NCBI GenBank assembly: GCA_010405405.1
Contig: MU004238.1
Location: 321,530-385,529 of the forward strand
Reading direction: 5' to 3'
Origin: Microthyrium microscopicum
Taxonomy: Eukaryota > Ascomycota > Dothideomycetes > Microthyriales > Microthyriaceae
DNA length: 64,000 nt
Shown: one piece after another, positions 1 through 12,627 of the stretch
Layout of the letters: each line of letters opens with the position of its first letter
Numbering within the stretch: position 1 is the first letter of the stretch
Translations under genes and position numbers: made by a program
Notes under the pieces: generated by a model
Seen by the model: only the letters and a program-made list of their open reading frames with translations
Told to the model about the DNA's origin: nothing
Databases searched by the model: none

Positions 1-840
1 GCGCCTACACCCAAAACTGGTGGTGGTCCTCCTCCACCACCTCCACCGCCGCCGCCAAGCGCACTCATGCCGAATGCACCTGGACCTGCGAAAGCTGGAG
101 ATGCGTCCATGGGAGCTGTTTTCCAGCAATTGAACCAGGGCGAAACCATCACGAGCGGCCTTAAGAAAGTTGACCCGTCGCAACAAACCCACAAGAACCC
201 CAATCTCCGCGCTGCCGCACCCGTCCCCGCTCGAAGCAACAGTAACGGCTCATCTAAGAGTATTCCGCCGCATACCAAGCCAAAGCCCCAGAGCATGCGG
301 ACTAAGAAACCGCCGCGCAAGGAACTGGATGGCAATAAATGGATCGTGGTAAGTCCCTTCTTCCCTACAAAGCACGCGGTATCTAATTGCGCATTGTAGG
401 AAAACTTCGACAACGCCAGCACACCCGTCGAAATCGCAGCAGAAATGAACCACTCAATCCTAATTTCAGGTTGCAAGTCAACAACAATCCGCATCACCGG
501 CAAAGGCAACGCCATCACCATTGACAACTCCTCCAAAACGTCACTGATCATCGATTCGCTTGTTTCGTCCGTCGATGTGATTAAGTGTCCCAGCTTCGCC
601 CTCCAGGTCATAGACACACTCCCTACCATCTTGCTTGACCAGGTCGATGGTGCCACAATCTACCTTAGCAAGAACAGTCTTGCGACTGAAGTCTTTACCA
701 GTAAATGCTCTAACATCAACGTGTATCTACCGCCTGTCAAGGAGGAGGATGACTTTGCGGAGTGTAATGTGCCTGAGCAGTTCAGGAGCTTTGTCAAGGA
801 TGGGAAGTTGGTCACTGAGATTGTTGAGCACAAAGGCTAG
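1..840 (+). CDS. Adenylyl cyclase-associated protein (CAP/Srv2), C-terminal part
   Basis: The gene enters from the left edge, so the N-terminal adenylyl-cyclase-binding region is missing. Exons are 1-348 and 400-840, with a 51-bp intron (GTAAGT...TTGTAG). The visible protein begins in a poly-proline stretch (residues about 10-19), followed by a basic linker, and then the CAP C-terminal beta-helix (CARP) domain starting at the motif KWIVENF. CAP proteins recycle cofilin-bound G-actin and, in yeasts, couple adenylyl cyclase to Ras; the C-terminal domain seen here is the actin-nucleotide-exchange part. It ends with a normal TAG codon. The domain match is clear along its whole length; the only limitation is the missing 5' end. 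Confidence 0.93.
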
Positions 841-3740
841 AAAAGGGCGAATATGTGGGGGTTGTTCTGTTTACTAGCGCGGTGACTGGAGGATTTGGCG
901 CGTGTGTAAAGCTAGGCGAGTTTGTTTTTCATCTGTTGTATTCTACCATATCAGTTTGTTGATTGTATTGTGCGCTGGCCAAAAGGTGTTTAGAACATCG
1001 TATGGTGTAGTCGGTATGAAAATGGTGTTCAGCTGAATATGCCATGTTCATTTTGCTCAATTCCTTACTATATCTCTTCGTGTATTCTGACATGATATTC
1101 GCATCAGGTGGGTTGACTTGGCTGACCAGCTACCAAAGTATAATGCCCACCGTATAATCGCCATGGAGAGCTTCGAGCGGCTGGAGACGCCGAATCGAAC
1201 TCGCCCGATACTTGAAAGTTATTATCACCCATGATAATGTCATCGAACGTCTCGTGTACTACGACAGCTTCCAAGTGGTAAGATGGGAATCCGAGGTTAG
1301 GTTGCAGTCAACCAGCCAAATCTGCTAGTTTAAACTCCATTCGATATCTTCAAGTTCCCCTCTCGTGAGCTTGTGATAGGGCGGGTACGGTACGCAATTG
1401 TGCACTACCAAATTTCCCGTATATAAGCATCCAGTGGCTAACTAGCTTAGCTTGGTGTGCCATATGATATGTCCTGGAGCTGTATGTACTGATCTCATTA
1501 GGCTGAGTTTTGAATTAGAGCGACCAATTACATGAACCAATGGTGTTGGCGGATAGGCGACTCAGATAATAGCTTCTGCTCTCATTTTGGCAGGAATCTG
1601 AGTGATGTCTACTGCTTGATTGTGAGATGAAAGTAAATTTTCCATACCGAACTGTATGACTATGTCTTCTTCTTCCAGGTGTGAGTGCATAACCCCCGGT
1701 TTTTGGTAACAGCCAAGTTCAGCTCATATCCATATTTAAGACCAGGTTCCCGTAAGTCTTACTATGTCTCTTTGTTTTCCCTGGTTGTTGAAGAGTCGAT
1801 GCGAGATGGATGTCCATGAGAGGATGGGCACGGGGAACAATACCATGCAAACATACTTAAAGTAATGTTGTCAATGAATTACAGCAAATCTTGTCTTGCC
1901 CTCTGCAGAGTCGCTACATTTGCTACAGTTCAGATGAGGACCACTATGAGCAAGATTATCGGCTATCGTGAACTGATAGCGATAAGGCTGAGCGAGCAGT
2001 GAGTCCCGACGCATGCTCGAAAGCGAATTGCCAGTTCAGTGTACATATGTATCACACAGCTTTAAGATCAACGGCCAATGACCTCAAGTGTACCAGGTGG
2101 TTAATGTCAATATTGGGAAGCAATAGCGACAAAGAAGACAAAGGGTTCTAGAAGGACAGCCTGGACGTCCCACGTAGTCCTACCTGTTAGAAAAGGAAGT
2201 AATTACCACGCGTGGTAGGCATTGTACCTTATAGCATGGGTTTAGACATATGATGGATTGAGACATGCGACACCATTGTTGCAGTGCGGTTGCACGCCAG
2301 CGAATATATATGCAAGGCTGAGGGTCCAAGAACAGGCATATACATGCGTAATGTCGCCATCAGCAACATCATATAAAAGGCGAAAACTTTGCCTCTGGGA
2401 GCTTGAGCAGTGATGCATAGGAGTACGTTGTTAGTTGAGCCTTGCGGTTGTAAAGTCAAGGAAGAAAACAAGGGTTCCACGCTAAGTGTAACCGGAGATT
2501 GTTCCTAGCTTTGCGATAGTCGGAGGAGGCCGCCAGAAATGCTCGCAAGCGGAGTTGTTCCAAACTGAGCATTCGACTTTCATCCCCTCCTTCAAGAAAG
2601 TCTCGACGAAGGTGAAGGGAGTGGTCGGAGATGGTTCCGACTCCATTATACAACATCGAAATGATGACTTCCCCATAGTATAAAGCTGGGGATCGAGATC
2701 TAGAGTGGATTTCCAAGTCTGTTATCCAGATGCCTGTCGAGAATGATATCAGGCTCGAGGAGTTTTGGAGGGTTGTACGCGGTACTATCATCAGAATGAT
2801 GCAAGAGCATGCATAAGTAATGCTTTGACCATTGCTAGGTGCATTTGAGAAGCAGAACTGGGTAGAGATCATCCATAGTCCCCGAAGGAGATCGAACCAT
2901 GAAGGTCTTGTTTATCTTTCTGAGATTGTTTCCAACTTCTGCGGTCTCTACAAAAGCTAAATGCCAAAGGGAGTATGGTGGATATGTCGTCCATAGCTCA
3001 CGCGATAAGCTTGGCACTGGCCATAAGCTATCTGGGCCGGTTTGAATTGACAATTGAATTGGCAATTGAAATCTGTCACAAACAGTGGAACTTGGGCCTA
3101 CTCCAGCCGATCTATCATCTCATAGCCTCATGGACGTAATCACGCCTTGACTTTAATGCAACGACAAACGTTCGACAAGTAGTTTAAAGTCCAGAATATG
3201 CAAAAAGGATTTACTTTGTAGATAAATGCCTGCGGCACTTGTGTCCGGCTGCGGTTAGTTCCTTGGATCTGTTCTAGTTTGGTGATGAAAATGATCACGA
3301 TACATAATGTATGGGCCATGGAATACTGGGGGAGAAAATGACTTGCGCCTTCAGCATGGAAGAGCTTGAATGGGAATAGTGTCCATGTAAGCCGAATTAA
3401 ATCCCCACGCGATTTAGCAATGGTTACACAACGCTGGTGGAAGGACGGAGCCGCTCGAGGTTGCCAGGTTGGGGCGAGACCCTTGCCTTGGCCCCCGAGC
3501 GTTGACGACCAACGACTGGTTGAAAGTTGACAAGTAAATCCACGGGAGCTTTTTGGGAATTGGGAAATGCAAGCCCGTGAGAGCCGTTGCCGACGCCGGC
3601 CGACTGGAAGTGCTTGCGGAACATTGAAGGTCTGGCTCTTTCAAACAAGAGAGGTGGTTGATGGTGGCGGCCAAGCAGAACCCGGCAGCGCCCGATGAGG
3701 AAAGGTTCCGGGTGTACCATTGACACGGATCCATGCCTTA

Positions 3741-4047
3741 CCGAAAACTTCTGTTGAAACGCAACATGCTAGCGTGCCTATTTGGGTCGCGGTCCCACTA
3801 AATTTAGCGGGCGTCGCCCCTGCTGGTCGCTGCAGCTTACCCCTGTAGAGGCTTATTTTAGGGCCCTTTAGTAGTCTTTTACAAGGTATTTTGAAGTAGT
3901 AAAGACGGTAAGTAATCCACATTTAAAAGAAAACTATCCCTATTAAAACCTTTCATGACCCCTTTTGCCCCTTCTAGCGCAAGCCAAAAAGCCTCATCTG
4001 ATCCAAATAGGCACGCTAGCATGTTGCGTTTCAACAGAAGTTTTCGG
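3741..4047. mobile_element. MITE-like element with 45-bp terminal inverted repeats and TA flanks
   Basis: Positions 3741-3785 and 4003-4047 are perfect reverse complements (ends begin CCGAAAACTTCTG). Both copies are bordered by TA (3739-3740 and 4048-4049), the target-site duplication used by Tc1/mariner-type transposases. The 307-bp element has no coding capacity, so it would be mobilised in trans. Perfect TIR identity points to a fairly recent insertion or copy. Confidence 0.85.
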
Positions 4048-4428
4048 TAGAGTTGGGGTGGACCAGCCTTGTCAAGTTCCGAGCGGCGAAATAAGCTTGG
4101 CATTTAGCTAGCAGTTCATGAATGATGGACCGCAGCTGGTGAATGTGCAGTTTAGAGTTTGAGTGAAACTGAGAAATAACAAAGCTACTGAGCTAGCTAC
4201 CTCCAAGGTCAAGTATCAGGAGTTATGAGATGGATAAGGGTTGGATTAAAGTTGGAACAGAAAAGAATCGGTGAGAGTCAGGATCGACAAGAATGTTGAT
4301 GGTTGAATTAAGCTTGGGAAGCAAGACCAGCGATTGGCTATAATTGCAAGTTGACATGGGCCGTGCGTCTTTCACGAGGTGGTGCGGCCGTGCTTGTGGA
4401 CCCTGGAAATTAGGCGGCATCTGGCATA

Positions 4429-4782
4429 CCGTAGAAATCCAACAACATGTCCGCAAGCTCTTGGGCGTTCAAAGTGGCTTTTAGAGTATTTATGTGGCGT
4501 TTTTATATTCTTTATAACTTCCCCCATTTACTTTGTTATTACTTTAAAAGAATGCTTCAAATTCACAGTATATAATAATGATACTTAGCTCATAAACCTT
4601 GACTTCTTACTAAACTAAAGTATCTTAAGATTATATAGTTCTGATATTTCAAAAGTTGAGCTTATAGAATTGCTCTACTTAATAGCTTCTTAACCCTGTA
4701 ATTTTGACGCCAAATACGCCAAATAGGCTGTTTTGGCTGAATCGATTGGCTACCTTGCGGACATGTTGTTGGATTTGTACGG
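4429..4782. mobile_element. Second MITE-like element, different family, TA flanks
   Basis: Ends 4429-4453 and 4758-4782 form an inverted repeat (CCGTA/CAAATCC...) with a single mismatch, and TA lies immediately outside each end (4427-4428, 4783-4784). The element is about 354 bp with an AT-rich interior and no open frame. Its TIR sequence differs from the element at 3741, although both start with CCG, so they may share a transposase type but not a family. Confidence 0.75.
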
Positions 4783-6006
4783 TATGATGAGTCGAAAGGG
4801 AATCCCTTCAACAAGTGGTAGCTGGGACCACCAAGTATAGATGAATGGATGTAACAGCGCGGCAAATTGAATAATGAGAGAAAGAAAAGATGAAGTCGAG
4901 GAAGACTGGAGATATAAAATACTGTGATGCTAAGAAGGAAGGAGCGACCATCGTTAAGGTGACAAGATGGAAGGCGCGGGCCGATGAACATCGAACATGA
5001 TTCAAGGCTGGGAAGGAGCGAACGACCTTTGGAAAGAATAATGAAGGAACGAAGGAACGAAGGGAGGACGTTGCGGTCTAAGGAAGGCGTCGGCAACAGA
5101 CCCGCAGCCAATCAACAGCTAGCAATGCATTTAGATTATGTGGACAAAGTAATTCGCCAATTGCTCTTTCCCTGGCAGCTTGACAGCCTGAAAGGTGAGA
5201 GTCGTGGTTGCTAAAGTCAGCCTGATTTATTGTATCGAGCAACATGCGCCTGCCATTATTATTCTATGTTTATTATGTTCAAAAACGTAGAGCGCGTTAC
5301 CCGATATACCGTGTATTTATCCTAATATACACTGTAACATCAGATGTAAATCTCACTCAAGGAAGTCAATTTGATATTGATACCTCGAGTCTCTACTCCC
5401 AGTAATTCAGAAGACGTACAATTATTCAAAGTCGATGGAGATCATCTGTTGTACCAGCCCTTCAGATTCATGCACCTCTACACACCTCATCATCCAGACT
5501 AAATACTAATCCAAACTCTGCTCACAACTTTCTACACTTCGCTATAAACGTCTTGCCGACAATATTTGCCACAAGTACAGTCGCATAGGCCATCTACGGT
5601 ACACGCGATCCAACTTATTGCCTGACAGCTGCTTCCTTTTACCAAACATCCATCACCGCTACTCTGTCCGCCTCCGTTCTCTCGCAGCCTTGCCCGTCTT
5701 GCAACACGGAAATACCTCGCCTCTTACTTTCTTACACTCTTCCCATCTCTTTCATACATTTCTTTACCAACAAAACAATACCATCATATACAAGGATTAT
5801 TATAGACAACTGTAATCCCAAACACCCCCAACCCATCTCACCCTTTCCACCATTGCGGACCCACGCCACCAAAACAGCCACATCATTACTGCAACCAGTC
5901 CCTCTCCAGCAGCTCCTTTAACCTTTCGTCGATTAATACAGACGCTCGGGTCTGGAAGAGCTCGTGCTGGTTGATCTGTTCTTTACGTCACGACCTTAAC
6001 AAGTCC

Positions 6007-6084
6007 ATGCTCTCGAGTATTATTATTATTACTCCTGCAACACCTAACCATCTCTCCTTTCAACCAAGCATTCGCGTTCAATAA
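6007..6084 (+). other. Upstream ORF / possible first-exon start of the Sfp1-like gene
   Basis: This is the only ATG between about 5580 and 6839 on the plus strand. It opens a 25-codon frame (M-L-S-S, then four Ile codons) closed by TAA at 6082. It is either a regulatory uORF in a long leader or, if a non-consensus donor such as GTATTA at 6017 is used, the source of the start codon for the main protein. The sequence alone does not decide between these. Confidence 0.35.
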
Positions 6085-6429
6085 TCACCATCTTCCGCTC
6101 CACCAAGGCTACCATCCACTCTACGCGCCATACCCATTAATTCACAATTCACGGGCAACTTGACGGTTCGCCCTTATTCAGCTCACGGTAACTCTATTGC
6201 TTGCTACAGCCTATACTGTAGTTAGCGGCGAATCGCGGAGTACCTACCATCCAAGTTCGCGCAGGTCGCTAAATAATCCTCAGCCTTGAGCGTCGTCGTC
6301 GCTGCAACTACTCAATCGACTCGACAGCACACACCCTACCTCGGGACTATTGTGACTGGCTACAATAATAAACCCAGCACAGAACTCTTGCATCACCTCC
6401 ACTCACCTGCACTGGTTCCACGCACCCAG

Positions 6430-9218
6430 TGCTTCCTGCACCTTGTCAACCTTCTTCCCTAATTATTTCCCCAAAAACCGTGAAACTGGAGTCCTCACAG
6501 ACACCTCCTCCTCTTTCCTACTCTCCTTCCATCAGCGACAAGGGCCGAGCAGGCACTTCCGATAGTACTCCGATAACAACTCCAAAGACCACCCACGCTA
6601 CTTGGCTTGCTTCAGGGCCCTCCAAGAAGCCCTTTGATCTTCTTGGGTGGCGACGTGAGCCAGGCGGCGGCAGCGCATACAACAGTGCTCATCCCAGCCC
6701 TTCTTTCGAGGACGACGACGACGACCTTTTCAACACTGATTGGCAAGCCAACGATTTCGAGGAGCCTTTTAGTGATATTGATCCGGGCTCTAATCGCGAC
6801 GATAAAGACTTTACGCTCTTTCCTGACGACGACACGGCCATGAATTCCCACGCTACTGCCTCACCTATCGACATAACCACCACTCCGCGCCTATCCAACT
6901 CCAACTCGCCCCGCGCCACTACCTCAAACCTTACTTCAGCTCTACAAGAGGCCGGCGCTATCGGAGCCAACAACGTACCACTATTTCATGCCGAACCACA
7001 AAATGGCTTCGGAGCTTTACAACCCAATGATATGGGACGGAATGGCATGTCAGTTGGACGCAACGAATCGATGGGAAATATTTTTGGCTCATCATTCTAT
7101 GGCGCAAATAATACTCGACCCATCTCAATGCGAGACCGACCGCGACGTGAGTCCAATACTGGCAGCTTTCTGGGAGGTATGAGCTGGGGAGCCTCTTCCA
7201 TTAACGGAGGGGACTGGGTCAGAGACGAGTAAGTCCTTCCTTGATTTTCTTGTCACATAATTGTCGTCATTACTTGCATTGGCTGCATCTTGCGACCCAT
7301 ATCTCTTATCTTTCCTCGCTTTTTTTACAATCCCATCGCTATCACGTACTCGGAGCGATATTGGTATACAGTGCTGGCTGTGATTCACACACTGGTGACC
7401 AAGCTCTCTAAACACTGCAATCATTGTCTATCTACAATGGCTGGTTGTTTAGACTTGGACTTCTATGGCTTCTATCAGCCGGACAATCCTCCCGTGTCGA
7501 GGTATATGATTTTACAAATTTGCGATGCAACAGGAATACGCACACTACAGCAGCATGTGGCTAACTACGAGTTTACAGTGTCATGATGACCGGAACATCA
7601 CCTTCGACATTTCATCAACCATCATCCTTCCAATCCTCGTCTTACCTTCCCAAAATGGAAGCCAACTACTTCCGGGACTATTTTTGTTGTGGAAAGGTTC
7701 ATTCCAATATGCATGTCCTCATGCAACATCGAGAAGAGGCACACGGTGAAAGGCTGGAGGATATGCTTAACGAGCAGCAATTTTACGGAGGCCTGAGCTT
7801 TCCCCGTCAACAATCTATACCTCACGCAAGCCGTTCGAATCCACAAGCAGGTCCCTCATCTAGTGGTCAAGTAACCCACGGCTTTCAAGCAACAAGTAAT
7901 GCACCGCAATCAGGTCTTGCAACCATACAGGATGATCCAGTGGATAGCATGGACTTTGACGAGAATACCCTCCTTCCTCAACTACCAGCCTCTACGATGG
8001 CCTCCCAAAACTTTGGTCAGCAACAGCCGCTGCCAACTGCACCCACACCACATGCCTTCTCCCTTATGAGCAACAATCCCACCGTTTCATCCGTAAACAC
8101 GCCAACTCTCAGCACCCACCCTTCGACTCTACAGAATGCAGATTCATCTATACCAACGACACCCCTTGCTGATAACATGAACATAGGCTTCCAGCCGAAC
8201 TTGGATATGTTTGGCATGATGGATCCGAATGGCCTAGCTCCAGGCATGGGCCCGTTGATGCCAGATAACAACTTTGATTTTGGCATGCAAATGGGACTAC
8301 AGAACGACATTTCTGGATTGACTATTCACGATCCGGCCAAGCAGTTACAGACCAAGAATGGTACACTCGATGCTACTCAATTGCAATACGCAGCCCTAAC
8401 CAATGGTCAATTCATGATATCGGATGATGTCGTACGAGCTATACAACTAGCCCAGCCAGGAATTGCTCTGCCTGGAGCGATCTTTACAATGCCTGGTCCA
8501 GACCCGAAGAAATATGCATGTCCAGTCGTTGGTTGCGAGAAGGCTTACAAGAACCAAAATGGATTGAAGTACCATAAGACGGTAAGCTAAAATAAGTCTC
8601 CGGTGAACTAACGAATTCAGCTAATGAGCCTCCTAGCACGGACACCAGAACCAAAAGCTGTCGGACAACGGGGACGGAAGCTTTTCCATCGTGGACCCGC
8701 TTACTTCGGCACCGTATCCTGGAACTCTGGGCATGGAAAAGGAGAAGCCATATCGCTGCGAAACTTGTGGAAAGCGGTACAAAAATCTCAACGGTCTCAA
8801 GTATCACCGTCAGCACTCTCCGGGCTGTAATCCAGACTTGCCCGCTCCCCTTCCAGGTGGACTGATTACATTGCAACAGTTGCAAAACCTTCCAAAAGCC
8901 GGAGTCCCTCTGAGTTAGAAACAATTCAAAACAGCAGGCGGGACATATCGATGCATCAAATGCCACAAGGAATACTCCAATTCCACTGGTCTTAAAGCAC
9001 ATTTTCAATCTTATTCGCCCAGTTGCATGCCTTGTGGTGGATTGGCCAAACAGCATGATGTGTTAGATCTAAATGCGCCCTGGACTTACACAGGATTTCG
9101 ATGTCGACAAAGCGGAAGATTTCGATGCCCCAAATGCGGACTGGACTACGCGCATCGCGAAGGTCTTTATCGTCATTTCAAACTAACTTCACCAGCTTGC
9201 TGGCCTCTAGCGGCTTGA
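6430..9218 (+). CDS. Sfp1-like C2H2 zinc-finger transcription factor (5' end uncertain)
   Basis: Orthologue-type match to yeast Sfp1, a nuclear regulator of ribosomal-protein genes and cell size. Exon A runs to 7228 (acidic, Ser/Thr/Pro-rich); the frame is open from 6372 but holds no ATG before 6840, so the first exon is upstream or unresolved. The intron 7229-7578 (350 bp) joins in phase to exon B 7579-8581, which carries the conserved [12 protein letters not shown] block, a Cys/His module and the split zinc finger [19 protein letters not shown]. Intron 8582-8636, then exon C from 8637 with the second finger [17 protein letters not shown]. The frame meets TAG at 8916-8918, but two more Cys2-His-Cys fingers follow in the same frame to TGA at 9216. 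An in-frame intron 8857-8934 (weak donor GTGGAC, acceptor ACAG) would remove the stop; without it the protein ends at 8918. Confidence 0.8.
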
Positions 9219-10618
9219 TCATCGTACTGCTGTAAAAAAAAATCCAACAGCGATATGCCTCTAGGCTTATGATTTTTCATTCAAGCTATACCATATCATC
9301 AACTTGCAAGCTCAACGAGTTATGTATCTCGCTGCTCGCCAAACTTTCTCGGTACTCAAAAGTTCAGTCCGCCCCTTTTACCTTACGACGCATGCAATCA
9401 TGTGGTATCAATACCGCGACACCCCAAATAATTCCCTATTACTACTCAACTCAACTCGGTATATTGTTTTCTTGTTTTTATTGCTCTTGCTCTGTTTATC
9501 GTGGATACCAAAAAGTTATTTATTCATTCAACCAAGATGGACATCGTCAGAATTAGACTGGGAACGGCGTTGTAGGAACTGGTCTCATTCAATAGGTGAA
9601 AATACCTATCACGACATGCATTACAAGGTCACGGCGTCTTCCCTTCCTGTCCTCTACTATGCCGGGCATGCAGAGAGGAGTTTATTCGCCATAACGAACT
9701 GGCACTGTTACCTGGGAAAGGAGTCTTGGTTTTGCTTTACTTTTGGAATTACTTCGCGTGTGGAATTTCGGTTTGGCTGTCTCTTTTTGGATAAGTGAGG
9801 AAACCAGATGGGGTTCTGAGTACTTGCTTCATGATTTTGAGACGGCTTTTTTCGCTCAAGTTCATTAATGGAGGTGTGATTTGCTTGTACTTTGATTAGT
9901 ACTCAGAATGATGCGGTATTCTTGTTCATAGAGGTTGGTTTATGGCAGCGGGAGTTTTGCAGCTGATAGACGACAGGCACTTGTTGCTGGTGTAATACGC
10001 TCCAGCTAACAAGGCTGAAATGCATATGATTCGTTTAATTGCTAGCACTTATCTGTGGTTTGAGAGTACATACATTGCTTCATTCTTGTGATATCACCAC
10101 TTGAGGACCGGAGATAAGGAGGAGCGGCTCAAGCCGCGAATAACCACCAAAACTGCTCCTTTGACCTGCCCCTTAACTCTGCTCTTTGATATTTTCCGCA
10201 CTTGAACACCAAGACCTTTTCAATTCATCGTGTTTCCAGTACATCATGATATTATTTGAATGTCTTAAAATCCAACAAAAGGTTACATGATTACAAAAAA
10301 TGGCCAGATGATTATGACATGCTCCAACACGAACACATGCACGCCGCCGTCAGATTGAGCCGACTGTAGCCGCCCAGCCTTATGCCTCAGTCGCCTATCA
10401 CAGCCCAGCTGGCTGGTTTACTACCAATATTTGTCCCGAAAGTATCGATGATAATGCAGTAAGCTTTACCGATCTGGTCGATCAGTAATGAAAACAATGG
10501 TTGGACGCGCTTGTTCTTTGTTCTCTTTAAATGCGGTCATATCCGCCCACCGTACCACCATCTACAAGCTGCATCTCTTTGACACGATAACCTTCACCTT
10601 GTATTCTTCAAACTGATC
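9219..10618. other. Intergenic region, no gene seen
   Basis: Probably the 3' UTR of the Sfp1-like gene followed by the P450 promoter. An open frame at 9304-9798 starts without ATG and has no domain-like composition. Confidence 0.55.
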
Positions 10619-12331
10619 ATGACGGTGCTACTTGAGTTATTGGGAGAGGTCTTGAGCTCTCCACTGTTGATACTTGAGTGTTTGCTTGGAGCTGCGGTTG
10701 TCTACTTGGCGGTTGGTGTGGCTTGGAGGTTGACGTTTCATCCTTTGGCTGGATATCCGGGTCCGCTGCTTGCGAAGGTTACGGATTTGTATCTGGCTTA
10801 TCATGCTTGGAAGGGAGATCGGCATTTGGAGTTTTATCGCTGTCATCAGAAATATGGTAAGTACCTAGTCTCGTCGAAACTCTTCCTTCAAACGATCACT
10901 AATATTAATATTCCTACAGGCCCAGTAGTCCGACTAGGCCCAAACCTCCTTTCTTTCAACACCAGTACCGCCCTCAAATCAATCTACGGCTTCAAATCCA
11001 ACGTTCGGAAGTCCGACTTCTACACTGCCTTCCCAGCCAATAAGCAGACCACCAATGTCCACAGCACTATCGACAAGAGCCTCCATGCTCGCAAGCGTCG
11101 AGTCATATCGCATGCTTTTGCCGACAGCGCTATCAAAAGCATGGAGAAGTATGTTCTCGGCAACATCGATACCGCTTGCAACATCATATCCGATGACGTG
11201 TCCACGAAACGGAAGGCGATGGCTACAAACTACTACGCCGAAAAAACAGACTCGTGGAGCACACCACGCAACATGGCTCGCTGGGCCGACTGGCTAACGT
11301 TCGACATCATGGGTGATCTTGTCTTTGGAAAAGCATTCGGCATGCTTGAAAGTCCGCAAAATCGGTTCGCTATTGATCTCGTTAGCAGTGCTGCGAAACG
11401 GCATCTTATTGTACGTCGGTTCCCCGATCTATGAAACCACATACTAACTTCGATACAGTGCGGCACCCATCTTCCAATCCACAATTACCATCTTGATAAA
11501 CTTCTTTTCCCTGCCATCGCAGCCAAACGTACCGCTTACATGTCCTACTCTCGCGCCCAATCCTCCGCCCGCACGCAACTCGGCACAGACTCCTGTGACC
11601 GCAAAGACTTCTTCTTCCACTTACTCAACGCACATGACCCCGAGACCGGCAAAGGATTCAGTCCTGCGGAATTATGGGGCGAAAGTAACCTCTTCATCAT
11701 CGCCGGCTCGGATACTACCAGCACCGCCCTAGCCGCCACACTATTCTACCTCGTCCATGATACATCAGCGCTGAAGTCGGCGACGGCAGAAGTAAGGGCG
11801 GCGTTTGCGAACGTGAACGAGGTAGTAGCCGGTGCCACACTAAACGAGTGTGAATTCCTAAGAGCTTGTATCGACGAAGCCATGCGTCTCTCCCCTCCAG
11901 TCCCAGGTGCGTTACCGCGGAAAGTGCTGGAGGGCGGATTACTTGTGGACAACGTACATGTTCCAGCGGGCGTGGATGTTTGCGTTGCGCACTATGCGAT
12001 CCATCACAATGAGGCGTACTATCCTCGACCATTCTCCTATGAACCTAGTCGATGGATGGGCGATAGCGAGGCAGCACATGCAGCGTTTTGCGCATTCAGT
12101 GTTGGGCCAAGAGGGTGTATTGGCAAAGGACTGGCGTATGTGGAGTTGATGTTGAGTATGGCGCGGGTGCTGGTGCAATTTGATATGAGATTAGCGCCAG
12201 GAACGAGTGTGGGTGAAGGGAGGGAGGATTTGGAGGAGGGTAGGAAGAGGGGGACGGAGTATCAGCTTAAGGATACGTTTACGAGTATTAAGGATGGGCC
12301 GATGGTGCAGTTTAAGGGGAGAGAGATTTAG
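10619..12331 (+). CDS. Cytochrome P450 monooxygenase
   Basis: Three exons (10619-10856, 10920-11410, 11459-12331) give 533 residues, normal for a fungal microsomal P450. Residues about 12-35 form the N-terminal membrane anchor, followed by the Pro-rich hinge HPLAGYPGPLL. The I-helix oxygen-binding motif AGSDTT is at about 325-330, the K-helix ExxR (EAMR) at 383-386, and the haem loop FSVGPRGCIG places the ligand Cys at about 463. All catalytic hallmarks are present, so the enzyme should be active with an NADPH-P450 reductase at the ER. The substrate cannot be read; the overall style resembles fungal P450s annotated as benzoate 4-monooxygenase or isotrichodermin C-15 hydroxylase-like. It converges on the repeat-peptide precursor gene, whose stop codon lies about 300 bp away, which raises but does not prove a joint role. 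Confidence 0.95.
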
Positions 12332-12627
12332 GTTTGGGTTACCGGGCTCCATGTACGATGCTACGATTCATGAAATGGAGATATCTTAATAGTTGTTGGG
12401 GAAGCATTCATTATGATTGAATTCATGATCAAGTCAATGGCCGTCGGCCTTATGCAGATAATTAGAAAGCAAATAAAGCAACTCCTTGTGGCACCAATTA
12501 TCTCCCTTCTCCCGAACTCAGTCAAGAAGTTGTAAACATGCAAAAGTGAACAGAAGCAAACCCAGGCGGTAGCACATCTACCTCGCCCTCGTCACCGGCA
12601 TCTGCTCCGCTGGGCTGTCAACAGTGT

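Larger units (their letters stand above)
841..6006. other. Long gene-poor intergenic region
   Basis: About 5.2 kb without a convincing gene. Open frames here (for example around 2229-2872 and 3414-3734 on the minus strand) lack domain-like composition and splice support. The stretch holds two MITE-like inverted-repeat elements (3741-4047 and 4429-4782). The right part, from roughly 5450 on, becomes pyrimidine-rich and probably belongs to the long leader and promoter of the Sfp1-like gene downstream. Confidence 0.6.

Noticed and set aside
1185-1265. Possible tRNA on the minus strand (GAGTTCGATTC with a 7-bp terminal pairing)
   Set aside because: T-stem and A box are missing and the middle forms a simple hairpin instead of an anticodon arm.
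3414-3734. Two overlapping minus-strand ORFs of about 100 codons
   Set aside because: They overlap in different frames in a GC-richer patch next to a MITE and show no conserved features.
9304-9798. 164-codon ORF downstream of the Sfp1-like gene
   Set aside because: No ATG start, no domain-like composition; probably 3' UTR.
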